This document shows, in pieces, positions 6,215 to 12,815 of a stretch of 13,663 nt of DNA. Below the pieces are notes generated by a model that was not told the DNA's origin, did no database searches, and worked only from the letters and a program-made list of their open reading frames with translations. The number at the start of each line of letters is the position of its first letter. The stretch's first letter is position 1. The DNA is from Pseudomonadota bacterium (GTDB taxonomy: Bacteria; Bdellovibrionota; Bacteriovoracia; Bacteriovoracales; Bacteriovoracaceae), in contig JAEYUK010000364.1 in NCBI GenBank assembly GCA_023432655.1, forward strand, positions 1 to 13,663, in the 5' to 3' direction. Position numbers and translations under genes: made by a program.

Positions 6215-6979
6215 TCAGTATAATCGAGAAAAGTCGTAAGTTCTCACGATTCCAAACTTGCTAAGATACATCTGGAATTCTTCTTGAGTCTTTATTTCAA
6301 AATTTTCCCTCTCATTATTCTTAATTCGGCTAAAAATTCTTCCGCTAATAAACTCGATGAGATCATTCTCTTTTCTTGAAACAATCAACTCTTTAACAAA
6401 CTTCGAATCTGGATGAGTATTGGTATAATAGTTGGCCAGAGTAAAGTCGGATTCTTGATAGTGGCCATCATCAAAAGTATAAAGGTTGATAACGGAGTCA
6501 CCTTTCAGGAATTGAAGATAGTATAGACCATCTTTAATGATGACTTGATGACCAGTGGTTTGTTCCACACCTAAAGGTAAGGCCTGAGGAGGAACGTCCC
6601 GACCGAAGCCCACATCCGCAAGAAATTTATCTCCTCCAATTGTGACCAATGTTGTTCGATGAGTGCGAGGAACATCCCCGGTTTTATCATAAATAACTCG
6701 AGCAGATTTGGGCTCAACTTCAAATCCTAAGCTTTTCAGAAGATAAAAGAGAACTTTATTATTTTCAAAACAATATCCACCTTCCTGGCGCAGAATAACT
6801 TTTTCAAAAAGTGGTCCCAGTTCCAGGTTGAGGATCTCTCCAGGGTTAAAAAAAACCGCAAGATTATTAAAGCTTATGATTTTTTGATGGGACGCGAGGA
6901 TCTCATTTAAAAAGGCCAAGGAGGGCTTCCGGGGCTTCAGGCATAGTTTGCTAAGATATAATTCCGTGTTCATGTTCAA
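6215..6979 (-). CDS. nat: Arylamine N-acetyltransferase (NAT)
   Basis: 254 residues, slightly short for bacterial NATs (about 260-280). The Cys-His-Asp triad is visible: EGGYCFENN (Cys70), RTHRTTLV (His107) and LADVGFG (Asp122). The usual Arg before GGYC is Glu here. The ISFNNLAVFF segment (35-44) is the standard N-terminal NAT helix region. NATs move acetyl from acetyl-CoA to arylamines or hydrazines by a ping-pong mechanism; some relatives form amides in natural-product pathways. TTG 6979 is chosen because AAAGGA (6992-6987) stands 7 nt before it; ATG 6973 lies 13 nt from that SD and is the alternative. The SD overlaps the stop of the ATP-grasp gene, so the pair is probably coupled, and the methyltransferase follows with no gap. 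Confidence 0.92.
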   Translation of the reverse strand: MNMNTELYLSKLCLKPRKPSLAFLNEILASHQKIISFNNLAVFFNPGEILNLELGPLFEKVILRQEGGYCFENNKVLFYLLKSLGFEVEPKSARVIYDKTGDVPRTHRTTLVTIGGDKFLADVGFGRDVPPQALPLGVEQTTGHQVIIKDGLYYLQFLKGDSVINLYTFDDGHYQESDFTLANYYTNTHPDSKFVKELIVSRKENDLIEFISGRIFSRIKNNERENFEIKTQEEFQMYLSKFGIVRTYDFSRLY

Positions 6980-6986
6980 AGAATAT

Positions 6987-6992
6987 TCCTTT
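6987..6992 (-). promoter_or_regulatory. SD of nat overlapping the upstream stop codon
   Basis: AAAGGA on the minus strand overlaps the TAA of the ATP-grasp gene (6993-6991) and stands 7 nt before TTG 6979. It favours the TTG start and implies that translation of nat is linked to the gene before it. Confidence 0.5.
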
Positions 6993-8250
6993 ATTTCCCA
7001 ATATCTCGAATAACAAATACCGGAGCGAATCCACCGCCACTAGTTCTAAAGTTAGTGGTTTGTCCCATATATATTCGTGAGGCCAGAAGAAGAACTTCGC
7101 CGTTATAGGTGTAGGCCCGAAGATCATGTTTTAGTTCTATTTCCTTCCCTTCATTTTCGATCAATCGAACTCCAGGCGGGATCAACTTCTGAGCAACATA
7201 AGAAGATTTTTTTATCTCCTCCCAAACTTTATGAGTGATTTTGTCTCCCCTGTAAGCCGCTTTACTCCCGTAGCCTTTAGTCGGTTTAAAAAAATAATCT
7301 TTCCTCTGGGTCCAGAGACCTGGTTGGTTATTAAATGTGACCTTTAAGGTGCGAGGGATGGTACTCAGTAGTACTTTTCTTGCCGATGGCCCTATTCCCA
7401 GGGAGCTCAGCTCCTCTTCAGAGGTGAGTATTTCGAGATTTTCTTTATCCGCAAAAAGGGCATGGTGATGAGGATTAGGAGTGACAACTACCTGACCCGC
7501 TAAATAAGCAGCTTTCACCGCTTCATATTTCTCAGACTCGAAATAAAAATCAGTCGCTCTATTATAAATTAAGTCTATTTTCTTATCTTGAAACCAAAGT
7601 CCATCGGCCCTTGATTCGATAAGAGACGGATCAACGATAAAGGCATCAAGTCCTTTTCGTTTAAATAAATGTTCGAATAATTTGAATTCTGGAAATAAAT
7701 ACTGAGCACCTGGATTTTCATCCATGATGGCCAAAACTTTTAGTTCCTGACCTTTTTTTTGTCTTTGCCATTCCTGTTCAAATATTTCAAAAAACTTATC
7801 CTCTAATCCTGCCAGATCAACAGGAGGTCGAGCTTCTTCACAGCAGCTCAATTGAGCTTTGGCCAAAAGAAGATTGAGAAAAGCTCCCCCAGCATTGGTG
7901 TTCACTTCAATAAGTTTAGGTCCTTCTTCAGATAGATGGAAGTCATACCCCATGAACACACCATGAGGTCCAAAATCCCTGGAAGCAATAGGATTATTTC
8001 TACTCAAAGCTTTTTGTTGAAAGGATGAATTTGAAACGACATCCTCAATGGACAGGATTGTATCCTTAATCACATCCAATTCATCCGAAGAAATAAAAAT
8101 AGCTGTACTGGAAAACAAATGGGGTCTTTCTGAAAATAGGATTTCGAGTTCAGGTATATCTTGTAAGTGATCAAGGAAGATTTTCTGGTCTAAGGTTTTG
8201 CAAAGACAGCTATTATTTAAATTTCGGGCTATCGTGGTATTTGAATTCAT
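6991..8250 (-). CDS. ATP-grasp-like ligase of unknown substrate
   Basis: 419 residues, no signal peptide. The C-terminal half reads as an ATP-grasp fold: FFKPTKGYGSKAAYRG (320-335) resembles the Lys plus glycine-rich ATP loop, SSYVAQKLIPPG (349-360) the hinge strand, and DLRAYTYNGEVLL (376-388) with SRIYMGQTTNFRTSGGG (391-407) the metal- and phosphate-binding end. The N-terminal half has a separate conserved-looking motif, LIEVNTNAGG (113-122), and an inner NRATDFYF (230-237). ATP-grasp enzymes usually join a carboxylate to an amine or thiol through an acylphosphate. EVNTNAGG before the Lys loop suggests a rearranged or duplicated layout, as in circularly permuted ATP-grasp families. First gene of the operon with nat and the methyltransferase. 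ATG 8250 has no clear SD. The product is unknown. Confidence 0.75.
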   Translation of the reverse strand: MNSNTTIARNLNNSCLCKTLDQKIFLDHLQDIPELEILFSERPHLFSSTAIFISSDELDVIKDTILSIEDVVSNSSFQQKALSRNNPIASRDFGPHGVFMGYDFHLSEEGPKLIEVNTNAGGAFLNLLLAKAQLSCCEEARPPVDLAGLEDKFFEIFEQEWQRQKKGQELKVLAIMDENPGAQYLFPEFKLFEHLFKRKGLDAFIVDPSLIESRADGLWFQDKKIDLIYNRATDFYFESEKYEAVKAAYLAGQVVVTPNPHHHALFADKENLEILTSEEELSSLGIGPSARKVLLSTIPRTLKVTFNNQPGLWTQRKDYFFKPTKGYGSKAAYRGDKITHKVWEEIKKSSYVAQKLIPPGVRLIENEGKEIELKHDLRAYTYNGEVLLLASRIYMGQTTNFRTSGGGFAPVFVIRDIGK

Positions 8251-8304
8251 GAACTTATATTAGAATATATTTGATCCTTTGCCATTTAGTCTTTTAGGAT
8301 GAAT

Positions 8305-8868
8305 ATGAGAAAGAAATTCCTTGAAACAGATCGCATTTATCTGACTGAAATATTAGAGGAAGACACTGCTCTTCTCTTAGATCTTGATAGCGATCCAGAT
8401 GTGATGAAGCATCTAACTGCTGGGAAACCTTCGACAGTGAAAGAAATTCAAGCGACTATGGAACGGATTCTACAGGTTATTAATAAGTATCAATACAAGT
8501 TTGGATTTTGGTTAGCGTATGAAAAAGCCACTAATGAGTTTATAGGTTGGTTTCTTTTTAGACCTGGTAAGAAAACCCCTGACGACGTTAATACTATTGA
8601 ACTCGGCTATAGACTTAAAAAGAAATTTTGGGGCAAGGGTTATGCCACGGAGGTTTCAAGGGAATTTCTTTCATTAGGTTTCCGGGACTATCAGGTCAGC
8701 ACAATATTTGCGATTACCATGAAGGCTAACCTGGCCTCCCAAAATGTCATGAAAAAGCTAGGTATGAAATGGGTCGAGGATTACATTGAAGAGGATTTTC
8801 CAGGAGAGGATAAGTCGGCGGTCAGGTTTGAAATTAAAAGGGATCAGTTTCAGAAAATGGTCAGGTAG
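8305..8868 (+). CDS. GNAT acetyltransferase, RimJ/RimL type
   Basis: 187 residues from ATG 8305. Acetyltransf_3 layout: N-terminal LETDRIYLTEI (about 5-15), TIELGYRLKKKFWGKGYATE (about 96-115) with the acetyl-CoA loop, and NLASQNVMKKLGMKWV (about 143-158), the usual NxxSxxVxxKxGF-type end. This group acetylates ribosomal protein N-termini, amino acids or antibiotics; the substrate cannot be told here. ATG 8299 is six bases upstream, but AGGA (8296-8299) would overlap it and sits five nt before 8305, so 8305 is preferred. It diverges from the ATP-grasp operon and overlaps the next convergent gene by 8 bp (8861-8868). Confidence 0.9.
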   Translation: MRKKFLETDRIYLTEILEEDTALLLDLDSDPDVMKHLTAGKPSTVKEIQATMERILQVINKYQYKFGFWLAYEKATNEFIGWFLFRPGKKTPDDVNTIELGYRLKKKFWGKGYATEVSREFLSLGFRDYQVSTIFAITMKANLASQNVMKKLGMKWVEDYIEEDFPGEDKSAVRFEIKRDQFQKMVR

Positions 8869-9292
8869 CTTTTATCCATTTCATTAAAATTTCCTTCTCA
8901 CCGGTGTGAGTATCAATATTTTCGTTTACTTCCTGAAAGCCACAATTGAGGTAAAACCTAACGGAATTAGTATTTTTTGCGTATACCGAAAGATGAAGTT
9001 CATCTCTTCTGGTCTTGGCTTCCTTGATGAGTTCCTGGCCGATTCCTTTCCCCTGGCTTTTGGGATTAACAAAGATAGCGGCCAGTGAATTTCCATAAAG
9101 AGAAATAAAACCTAAAACTTTACCCTCTTCTTCAAAGATATAAGTCTCAGAGGCCGGTAGATAGATATTTTTCATATCTTCTACCTTTGCCTTCCAAAAT
9201 TCATCCGAGATGAAGTCATGCGAAATAAGAGATGCGTTTAGCCAAATATCTAAGACATCTGGCATGTCACTTTCTTGAAACGGTCTAATCAT
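8861..9292 (-). CDS. GNAT acetyltransferase, YjaB-like
   Basis: 143 residues. The pattern fits the E. coli YjaB group: IRPFQESD start, ISHDFISDEFW (about 23-33), a GFISLYGNSLAAIFVNPKSQGKGIGQEL run (about 61-88) holding beta4 and the QGKGIG acetyl-CoA loop, then VYAKNTNSVRFYLNCGFQ (about 102-119). YjaB is a peptidyl-lysine/small-molecule acetyltransferase of poorly defined role. The start is ATG 9292 with AAAAGAG upstream; the stop of the antiporter gene is only 5 nt before it, so the two are probably cotranscribed. The 3' end overlaps the convergent RimJ/RimL-type gene by 8 bp. Confidence 0.88.
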   Translation of the reverse strand: MIRPFQESDMPDVLDIWLNASLISHDFISDEFWKAKVEDMKNIYLPASETYIFEEEGKVLGFISLYGNSLAAIFVNPKSQGKGIGQELIKEAKTRRDELHLSVYAKNTNSVRFYLNCGFQEVNENIDTHTGEKEILMKWIKAT

Positions 9293-9297
9293 CGAAA

Positions 9298-10389
9298 CTA
9301 GCTCTTTTGAGGGGCTCCCCGCAATTGTCTTATCGCCTGGTATAAAATTACAATGAGAGTAAATACCAAAATTGGTCCAACAATATACAAAAGTCCTTTC
9401 TGGTAAGTATCAAAGGCCGCATGATTAGTGGTATTGAGAATAAGGAAAATTGTGTAAAGAATATACACGGTAAAAAAGAGTGCTCCTTCCCAACGTCGGA
9501 TTTGAAAACCTACGAAGAAAATTGGGAGGCAAGCAAGTGCCGTTCCAATCATTAAAGGAATATCAAAAATCAATAGCTCAGAAGATACTTGAAGTCCTGA
9601 GGGAGTCACGATTGAACTAACTCCTAGAATGAGGAGAACATTAAAGATATTACTTCCTACGACATTTCCGATCGCAATATCTCTTTCACCTTTATAAGTG
9701 GCTATCAAAGATGTGGCCACCTCAGGAAGAGAAGTCCCAATCGCCACAATCGTAAGCCCTATGACAGTATCAGAAACACCTGCGGCTACTGCAATGTTAG
9801 TTGCCCCGGTAACAAACCAATCTCCGCCCAGGACAAGACACCCTAATCCAGCAATAATAAAAAAGATGTTTAAGAATATGACCTTAGCATTGAGTGGTAC
9901 AAATTCGACTACTTCAGACTCTCTTTCTCTCAGTGTTTTTTTTCGGCTTTGGTAAATGAGAAACCAAGTGTAAGAGATCAGTCCCGCAAATAGGATTCCT
10001 CCCTCCAAATTACTTATGACTCCATTTTGTGAAAAAAGGACTAATAAAATCGACGCGCCAATCATGATTGGAACATCTAAACGCACCAGCTGTGAAGAAA
10101 CGACTAACGGCGAGATGAGAGCACAAATTCCCAGTATAAAAAGGACGTTGAAATTATTACTGCCGACGACGTTTGCTACCGCCAGACTGGCGCGTCCATC
10201 AAAACTTGCTTTAAGACTTACTACTAACTCAGGCGCGCTGGTTCCGAAGGCCACAATGGTTAATCCAATAACCAAAGCCGATACTCCCAGAGCGGAAGCT
10301 ATTTTAGAAGCTCCTCGAACCAGGAGGTCTCCTCCAACAACTAATAAAAACAATCCACCAATTAATAAACCTAAAGTCAGTAGTGTCAT
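9298..10389 (-). CDS. Calcium/sodium antiporter (YrbG / CaCA family)
   Basis: 363 residues, about ten membrane segments, inner membrane. Two inverted halves each carry the CaCA alpha-repeat: IGLTIVAFGTSAPELVVSL (41-59) with ANVVGSNNFNVLFILG (72-87), and IGLTIVAIGTSLPEVATSL (210-228) with GNVVGSNIFNVLLILG (241-256). The Glu in GTSxPE is the ion-coordinating residue of Na+/Ca2+ exchangers. An acidic, Arg-rich cytosolic loop (about 148-165) joins the halves. The expected activity is Ca2+ export driven by Na+ or H+ entry. The gene lies 14 nt after the VOC gene and 5 nt before the YjaB-like gene on the same strand, so the three are likely one transcript without an obvious shared pathway. Confidence 0.95.
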   Translation of the reverse strand: MTLLTLGLLIGGLFLLVVGGDLLVRGASKIASALGVSALVIGLTIVAFGTSAPELVVSLKASFDGRASLAVANVVGSNNFNVLFILGICALISPLVVSSQLVRLDVPIMIGASILLVLFSQNGVISNLEGGILFAGLISYTWFLIYQSRKKTLRERESEVVEFVPLNAKVIFLNIFFIIAGLGCLVLGGDWFVTGATNIAVAAGVSDTVIGLTIVAIGTSLPEVATSLIATYKGERDIAIGNVVGSNIFNVLLILGVSSIVTPSGLQVSSELLIFDIPLMIGTALACLPIFFVGFQIRRWEGALFFTVYILYTIFLILNTTNHAAFDTYQKGLLYIVGPILVFTLIVILYQAIRQLRGAPQKS

Positions 10390-10403
10390 AAAATCTCAAT
10401 ACC

Positions 10404-10778
10404 TCAATGATTGTGAAGACAAATAATATTACCGTCAGGATCCTTAAACCAGGCAACTTTCATGTCTTTCATAACATGAATGTCACCCTCCAGTTTGGAC
10501 CCTGGCATTTCATAATGTTCAAACTCAACACCTTTATCCCGCAAGTTTCTCACTTCTTCTTCAATTTTGTCACCTACTCCCCACGTCATGGAAGTCGCTT
10601 TATTAGTACCGGCGAAGTCGCTCTTATAGATTTCAATCTCCCCGTTCCCGGCCTTAAAATGGAGAACTTCTTCGTCACCTTCCAGGGGTTTAAGTCCCAG
10701 CGTTTTTTCATAAAACTTTTTGGCCACTTGAATGTCTTTTACACCGATCGTTGGGGTAACCTTAGCTTCGCTTAACAT
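10404..10778 (-). CDS. VOC (glyoxalase/bleomycin resistance) family protein
   Basis: 124 residues, the usual size for a single-chain VOC protein with two beta-alpha-beta-beta-beta modules. Visible: TPTIGVKDIQVAKKFYEKTLGLKP (from about residue 8), the classic opening with FYExxLGL, and a C-terminal WFKDPDGNIICLHNH (about 110-124), the typical DPDGNxIxL end. Metal-binding positions of glyoxalase I are not clearly kept: there is no His in the opening strand, although Glu and the C-terminal His may act. Such proteins may be lyases, dioxygenases or binding proteins. A strong SD (AAAGGAGC) precedes ATG 10778. It heads the run with the antiporter and the YjaB-like gene. Specific function unknown. 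Confidence 0.9.
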   Translation of the reverse strand: MLSEAKVTPTIGVKDIQVAKKFYEKTLGLKPLEGDEEVLHFKAGNGEIEIYKSDFAGTNKATSMTWGVGDKIEEEVRNLRDKGVEFEHYEMPGSKLEGDIHVMKDMKVAWFKDPDGNIICLHNH

Positions 10779-10892
10779 AAGAGCTCCTTTGTTTTTAGTA
10801 TTCCTACGAATATAACGATCACTCTCCAGACCCGTCTAAGCCAAGTGTGTAAGTTAACTGATAAAATTGCTGATTCTGGATTCAAAAGATTG

Positions 10893-10906
10893 CCCTAATT
10901 TTAGGG
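10893..10906. promoter_or_regulatory. Palindrome upstream of the CsbD-like gene
   Basis: CCCTAATTTTAGGG is a perfect 14-bp palindrome about 65 nt before the CsbD-like start, in the gap divergent to the VOC gene. It is too tight for a terminator hairpin and could be an operator. No clean -35/-10 pair was identified around it. Confidence 0.3.
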
Positions 10907-10970
10907 GGCGCTATTGAAGCTTCCTCTCAGACAAGTAAAAATTGCATAGGAAAAAACCGTAGGAGTTTTT

Positions 10971-11195
10971 ATGTTTAAAACTTACCAAGAGCAATTTGAA
11001 AAACTTCTCAGTGCTGTCAGGGAAAACTGGCCCGACATCAGTTATGAGGATTTCACCAAGACGAATGCTGATATTCAACAAGTTATCAATCTCGTTTCCG
11101 AACAAAAGGGCCTCGCTCCTGAAGAGGTTTTAAAGAAACTACGTGTTTCTATTAAGAACGAAGAGTCCGAACCCATCATTGGAAGTCCTTCCTGA
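10971..11195 (+). CDS. CsbD-like small stress protein
   Basis: 74 residues, cytoplasmic, no signal. The order ENWPDISYEDFTKTNADIQQVINLVSEQKGL (about 18-48), followed by APEEVLKKL, follows the CsbD/UPF0337 pattern of a W-x-x-(L/I)-(T/S)-x-(E/D)-D segment, a helix with repeated Gln/Leu, then a (G)-x-x-x-E-E-x-x-K helix. CsbD-type genes are commonly induced by general stress; their biochemical role is not known. SD AGGAG (10961-10965) precedes ATG 10971. The gene ends in TGA, confirming TGA as a stop here. It stands alone, with a palindrome upstream that may regulate it. Confidence 0.65.
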   Translation: MFKTYQEQFEKLLSAVRENWPDISYEDFTKTNADIQQVINLVSEQKGLAPEEVLKKLRVSIKNEESEPIIGSPS

Positions 11196-11267
11196 CGAAA
11201 TCTTAATATTGATCCTGCATTAAATTATGATACAAGCCCCCTACAATTCACCCACCCAGGAGGCTTT

Positions 11268-11570
11268 ATGAAACTCTTCCTTGTTCTCGCGGCACTCTTC
11301 ACATTCAATAGCTTTGCTTGCTCTACTTACGAAGCGCAGTTTTCAAGTACAGTAAAAGAAGTCATTCAAAATGATGATTATTCTTGTCTCGTTAAACTAG
11401 ACATGAATCTTTCACAGAATGGCCAGAGCTGGAACCCACATATGATGTGCCCGCTCGATATTGAGGTTGTTTTGGATCAGTATATCAGTGTAAGACACTG
11501 CGGGTTTGAGGTCGGAGATTCGATATCTGGCTATATCGTTCAGACCTCTAATGGATTGGAATTAGATTAA
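11268..11570 (+). CDS. Small secreted Cys-containing protein, unknown
   Basis: 100 residues. Signal peptide about 1-17 (ending SFA), so mature Cys18 would be the first residue; SFAC is not a classical lipobox, so lipidation is uncertain. Cys18, Cys40, Cys61 and Cys78 could give two disulfides. The mature chain looks mostly beta (VKLDMNLSQNG, DIEVVLDQYISVRHCGF, DSISGYIVQ) and could be a small barrel, but no family was recognised. SD AGGAGG before ATG 11268 is strong. It ends just before a perfect inverted repeat shared with the convergent PepSY gene. Confidence 0.75.
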   Translation: MKLFLVLAALFTFNSFACSTYEAQFSSTVKEVIQNDDYSCLVKLDMNLSQNGQSWNPHMMCPLDIEVVLDQYISVRHCGFEVGDSISGYIVQTSNGLELD

Positions 11571-11577
11571 TAATATC

Positions 11578-11610
11578 GGGTCATCCTCATAATATACCTG
11601 AGGATGACCC
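11578..11610. terminator. Bidirectional terminator-like hairpin
   Basis: A perfect 12-bp inverted repeat (GGGTCATCCTCA at 11578-11589, TGAGGATGACCC at 11599-11610) encloses a 9-nt loop. It lies between two convergent genes, seven bases after one stop and eight before the other. The T-tracts on both sides are short, so efficiency is uncertain. Confidence 0.7.
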
Positions 11611-11618
11611 AGGAAATT

Positions 11619-12053
11619 TTAGTCGCGTTTACTTTTTAAGAGCTCGCCAGTTTTTGCATTAATCACGTATTCGTACTTCTGGTTATTTTCATAACCTTCA
11701 AATTCATATTCCCATTCACGCATAAAATCCTTATCCAGCGACCACTCACCTTCTGCTTTTTTTCCGGCCTTTTCCAATGCGGCTACAGCATCTTTAAGAG
11801 ACAATAATCCGTTTCCTGGTACAAAGGTATCCTTTGAGGCCATATCGCCGGATGCTTCATCTAAAGTTTCGTCCCGGTTAAATTCAATTTCCATGATCGT
11901 ACCTGCTGCCGTCTTCACTGTAACTTCATCCCGGTCTACCCGTTCAACTGTTCCGCCTGGAACAACTTTCAGCGCAGATTTTCCAAAATCAGCTTTTGCG
12001 TAAAGACTAAATGAACTAAGTGCCAGTAGAGAAATCAATAAAGTTTTTTTCAT
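11619..12053 (-). CDS. Periplasmic PepSY-domain protein
   Basis: 144 residues. Signal peptide about 1-19 (ending LYA), no lipobox. Two PepSY-like halves: 24-65, with SALKVVPGGTVERVDRD and an acidic strand, and a fuller one at 84-142, starting LSLKDAVAALEKAG and ending YEYVINAKTGELLKSKRD. The EYVINAKTGELL end is the typical PepSY close. PepSY domains often inhibit peptidases or act as envelope modules, but a partner cannot be named here. SD GGAGAG precedes ATG 12053. The upstream region toward osmC is divergent (126 nt), where the two promoters must lie. Confidence 0.85.
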   Translation of the reverse strand: MKKTLLISLLALSSFSLYAKADFGKSALKVVPGGTVERVDRDEVTVKTAAGTIMEIEFNRDETLDEASGDMASKDTFVPGNGLLSLKDAVAALEKAGKKAEGEWSLDKDFMREWEYEFEGYENNQKYEYVINAKTGELLKSKRD

Positions 12054-12179
12054 ACACTCTCCATGTTTAGATCAGTGAAAGCATTTTAGCTTTTTGGATC
12101 CTCTCCATCATGGTCCTTTGCAGAATTTATTGGTCCGTTCCCTGCTTATCAGTAGGAAGTCAATTTAACGGAGGACATT

Positions 12180-12626
12180 ATGAAAAGATCTGCAAATGCC
12201 TATTGGGAAGGTGGAATCAAAGAGGGAAAAGGAAGAATCAGTTCCGAGAGCGGAGTGCTGAAGGATGTACCCTACTCTTTTGCCAAGAGATTTGGTGAAG
12301 AGCGAGGCACGAATCCGGAGGAACTTATCGGGGCTGCTCACTCGGGATGCTTTGCAATGGCATTTTCCGGAGAGCTGGAAAAATTAAAACTGAAAGCAGA
12401 ATCCATCCAGGTTAAAGCGGAAGTAACCATCAATAAAGAAGGAGAAGGGTTTAGTATTTCCGATGTGCATTTAGATGTTAAGGCCCAGGTTCCTGGAGCC
12501 ACCCATGACCAAGTTCAACAGGCGGCCAATTCGGCCAAGGAAAATTGCCCTGTTTCAAAAGTTTTAAACGCCGACATCACCATGGACCTCCAATTCCAAG
12601 AGAATACCTATCAACCTACCATGTAG
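12180..12626 (+). CDS. osmC: OsmC-type peroxiredoxin (organic hydroperoxide reductase)
   Basis: 148 residues, near the length of E. coli OsmC (143). Reactive Cys57 in AHSGCFAMAFS and resolving Cys123 in ENCPVSKVL fit the OsmC pair, and Arg37 in AKRFG is the conserved activating Arg. The N-terminal NAYWEGGIKEGKG is the OsmC beta opening. These dimeric enzymes reduce organic peroxides with dihydrolipoyl or similar donors. The long NPEELIGAAHSGC stretch suggests OsmC rather than Ohr. SD GGAGG precedes ATG 12180. It is followed directly by a perfect 16-bp hairpin, so it is probably monocistronic. Confidence 0.95.
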   Translation: MKRSANAYWEGGIKEGKGRISSESGVLKDVPYSFAKRFGEERGTNPEELIGAAHSGCFAMAFSGELEKLKLKAESIQVKAEVTINKEGEGFSISDVHLDVKAQVPGATHDQVQQAANSAKENCPVSKVLNADITMDLQFQENTYQPTM

Positions 12627-12633
12627 CTGATTC

Positions 12634-12679
12634 GAATAATCGGGCACTTTAGTTAGTCGCTATAAGTGCCCGATTATTC
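12634..12679 (+). terminator. Terminator-like hairpin after osmC
   Basis: A perfect 16-bp inverted repeat (GAATAATCGGGCACTT at 12634-12649, AAGTGCCCGATTATTC at 12664-12679) with a 14-nt loop starts 8 nt past the osmC stop. It is followed by ATTTCATC, with a T run near 12695. The GC core and position fit an intrinsic terminator with a weak tail. Confidence 0.8.
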
Positions 12680-12740
12680 ATTTCATCTCTGGGTATTTTT
12701 TTCCACTGATCCTGCCTTCCAAAACTTACCTAAGCTGTTG

Positions 12741-12767
12741 AAAAGAAAAATCAAAAAGTGCCGATAA
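12741..12767 (+). promoter_or_regulatory. Candidate sigma-28 promoter of the tandem-95 lipoprotein
   Basis: GCCGATAA (12760-12767) is an exact sigma-28 -10 consensus. Fifteen nt upstream the -35 reads AAAA (12741-12744) instead of TAAA. TCAAAAAGT just before the -10 also fits promoters of this class. Transcription would start about 12775, some 40 nt before ATG 12816. Confidence 0.5.
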
Positions 12768-12798
12768 GTCCTAAAAGACTCGTTCCATGAGGGAGCGA

Positions 12799-12810
12799 TA
12801 AAACGTTTTA
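12799..12810. repeat. Palindrome just before the lipoprotein start
   Basis: TAAAACGTTTTA is a perfect 12-bp palindrome five nt before ATG 12816, where an SD would be expected. It is AT-rich and may be chance, but it could shape translation. The nearest SD-like string, GAGGGAG (12789-12795), is about 20 nt from the start. Confidence 0.3.
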
Positions 12811-12815
12811 AAAAT

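Noticed and set aside
9698..10426. Plus-strand open frames opposite the antiporter
   Set aside because: Antisense shadows of the strongly conserved CaCA repeats.
10407..10775. 122-codon plus-strand frame opposite the VOC gene
   Set aside because: Covers the same span as the VOC protein, which has a good SD and clear family motifs; the antisense product has none.
10799..10812. TATTC-CTAC-GAATA inverted repeat upstream of the VOC gene
   Set aside because: It resembles the chrA-gap palindrome in part (TTCC, GAA), but arms and spacing differ and the match is short enough for chance.
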